Of a stretch of 13,597 nt of DNA, positions 12,768 to 13,597 are shown piece by piece. The position numbers and the translations under genes are program-made. The stretch covers positions 1 to 13,597 of the forward strand of contig CAQCFX010000044.1 of NCBI GenBank assembly GCA_948766235.1, read 5' to 3'. The DNA comes from an uncultured Oscillospiraceae bacterium (GTDB lineage Bacteria; Bacillota; Clostridia; Oscillospirales; Oscillospiraceae). The stretch's first letter is position 1. Every line of letters begins with the position of its first letter. A model generated the notes under the pieces. The model saw nothing but the letters and a program-made list of their open reading frames with translations, made no database searches and was not told where the DNA came from.

Positions 12768-13597
12768 ATGATTGAGGTCAAAAACGTGGTCAAAAGCTTC
12801 GACGGCTTTCACGCCCTGGACGATCTGACCATGACGGTGCCCAAGGGGGCTATCTACGGCCTGGTGGGGCCCAACGGGGCGGGCAAGTCCACCATTCTGC
12901 GCCACCTGTGCGGGGCCTACCGCCAGGACAGCGGCGAGATACTGCTGGAGGGCGCGCCCATCTATGAAAACCCCGGGGTGAAAAAGCGCATGGCGGTGAT
13001 TCCCGACGAGCTGTACTACTTCAACTCCGCCTCCACCCGGGACCTGATGAAGTTTTACAAGGGTATCTACCCCACCTTCGACATGGAACGGTACGCCAAG
13101 CTGAAGGAGGCCTTCCCCGCCGTGGACGAAAAGCGGCCCATCCGCAGACTGTCCAAGGGGATGCAGAAGCAGTCGGCGTTCTGGCTGGCCCTGAGCTGCC
13201 GGCCGGACTACCTGCTGCTGGACGAGCCGGTGGACGGCCTGGACCCGGTGATGCGCCGGCAGGTGTGGTCCCTGCTCATGGGGGACGTGGCCGAGCGGGG
13301 GACCACGGTGCTGGTGTCCTCCCACAACCTGCGGGAGCTGGAGGACGTGTGCGACCATGTGGGCATTTTGAGCCACGGCAAGGTGGCGCTGGAGCGCTCC
13401 CTGTCCGACCTCCAGGGGGGCACGGTGAAGCTGCAGATTGCCTTTGCCGACGAGACTCCCCCGGATCTGCCCGCGGGGCTGAACGTGGTGCACACCGACC
13501 GGGTGGGCCGGGTGTACACCTACATCGTCCGGGGGAGCGCGGAAGAGGTGGAGGCCCAGTTCAAGCCCTTCGCCCCGCTGTTCATGGAGGCCCTGCC
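12768..13597 (+). CDS. ABC transporter ATP-binding protein (YtrB/BcrA-like), C-terminus beyond window
   Basis: This is the nucleotide-binding subunit of an ABC transporter, acting at the inner face of the membrane with a permease presumably encoded next. About 276 residues are visible and the frame is open at the right edge. Motifs are Walker A GPNGAGKST (34-42), the signature LSKGMQKQ in place of LSGGQ (common in this branch), Walker B YLLLDEPVDGLDP and the H-loop SSHNLRELEDVCDH. ATG 12768 is chosen because AAGGAGG lies seven bases upstream. An in-frame ATG at 12762 is too close to that site. It follows a YtrA-type repressor in the same direction, an arrangement known from ytrAB-type operons responding to cell-envelope stress. 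The substrate cannot be inferred. Confidence 0.95.
   Translation, partial: MIEVKNVVKSFDGFHALDDLTMTVPKGAIYGLVGPNGAGKSTILRHLCGAYRQDSGEILLEGAPIYENPGVKKRMAVIPDELYYFNSASTRDLMKFYKGIYPTFDMERYAKLKEAFPAVDEKRPIRRLSKGMQKQSAFWLALSCRPDYLLLDEPVDGLDPVMRRQVWSLLMGDVAERGTTVLVSSHNLRELEDVCDHVGILSHGKVALERSLSDLQGGTVKLQIAFADETPPDLPAGLNVVHTDRVGRVYTYIVRGSAEEVEAQFKPFAPLFMEAL

Overview
The window looks like chromosomal DNA from a GC-rich, low-branching Firmicute of the Oscillospiraceae type (Flavonifractor, Lawsonibacter or Intestinimonas-like). This is an inference from strong GGAGG ribosome sites, textbook sigma-A promoters with 17-bp spacers, a clostridial-type thiolase, a yybP-ykoY riboswitch in front of a P-type ATPase, and the Firmicute order prs-pth-mfd. 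No phage structural, plasmid or transposase gene is visible, and no tRNA, rRNA or CRISPR array was seen.

Layout. Most genes lie on the minus strand, so they are read from right to left. Positions 1-575 hold the N-terminal part of an acetyl-CoA acetyltransferase with its own promoter. Positions 778-3408 encode a PMCA/SERCA-like cation-exporting P-type ATPase. The gap at 3409-3845 carries its control region: a consensus promoter, a manganese-type yybP-ykoY aptamer and an intrinsic terminator whose stem shares sequence with aptamer helix P1. Next come a parvulin-type foldase lipoprotein (3846-5021), the transcription-repair coupling factor Mfd (5100-8492), peptidyl-tRNA hydrolase (9517-10104), ribose-phosphate pyrophosphokinase (10361-11326) and a small HD-domain protein (11531-12028). 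On the plus strand at the right end, a YtrA-type GntR repressor and a truncated ABC-transporter ATPase form the start of an operon.

The conserved prs-pth-mfd block is interrupted between pth and mfd by about 1 kb holding a small XRE repressor, a divergently transcribed small protein resembling DUF6809, a near-consensus promoter overlapped by a direct repeat, and a cluster of hairpins at 9245-9499.

The least explained material is intergenic. (i) Two large hairpins (3727-3818 and 8544-8637) share an 18-nt apical loop (15/18 identical) although their stems differ. (ii) A dispersed repeat of about 125 bp occurs in two full copies (10182-10308 and 12631-12755) with conserved flanks around unrelated central hairpins, plus a 28-bp fragment at 770-797. 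It supplies the last codons and stop of two unrelated genes. (iii) The multi-hairpin tract behind the DUF6809-like gene is also unexplained. These are the best candidates for undescribed elements. The protein genes are mostly familiar housekeeping and regulatory families.
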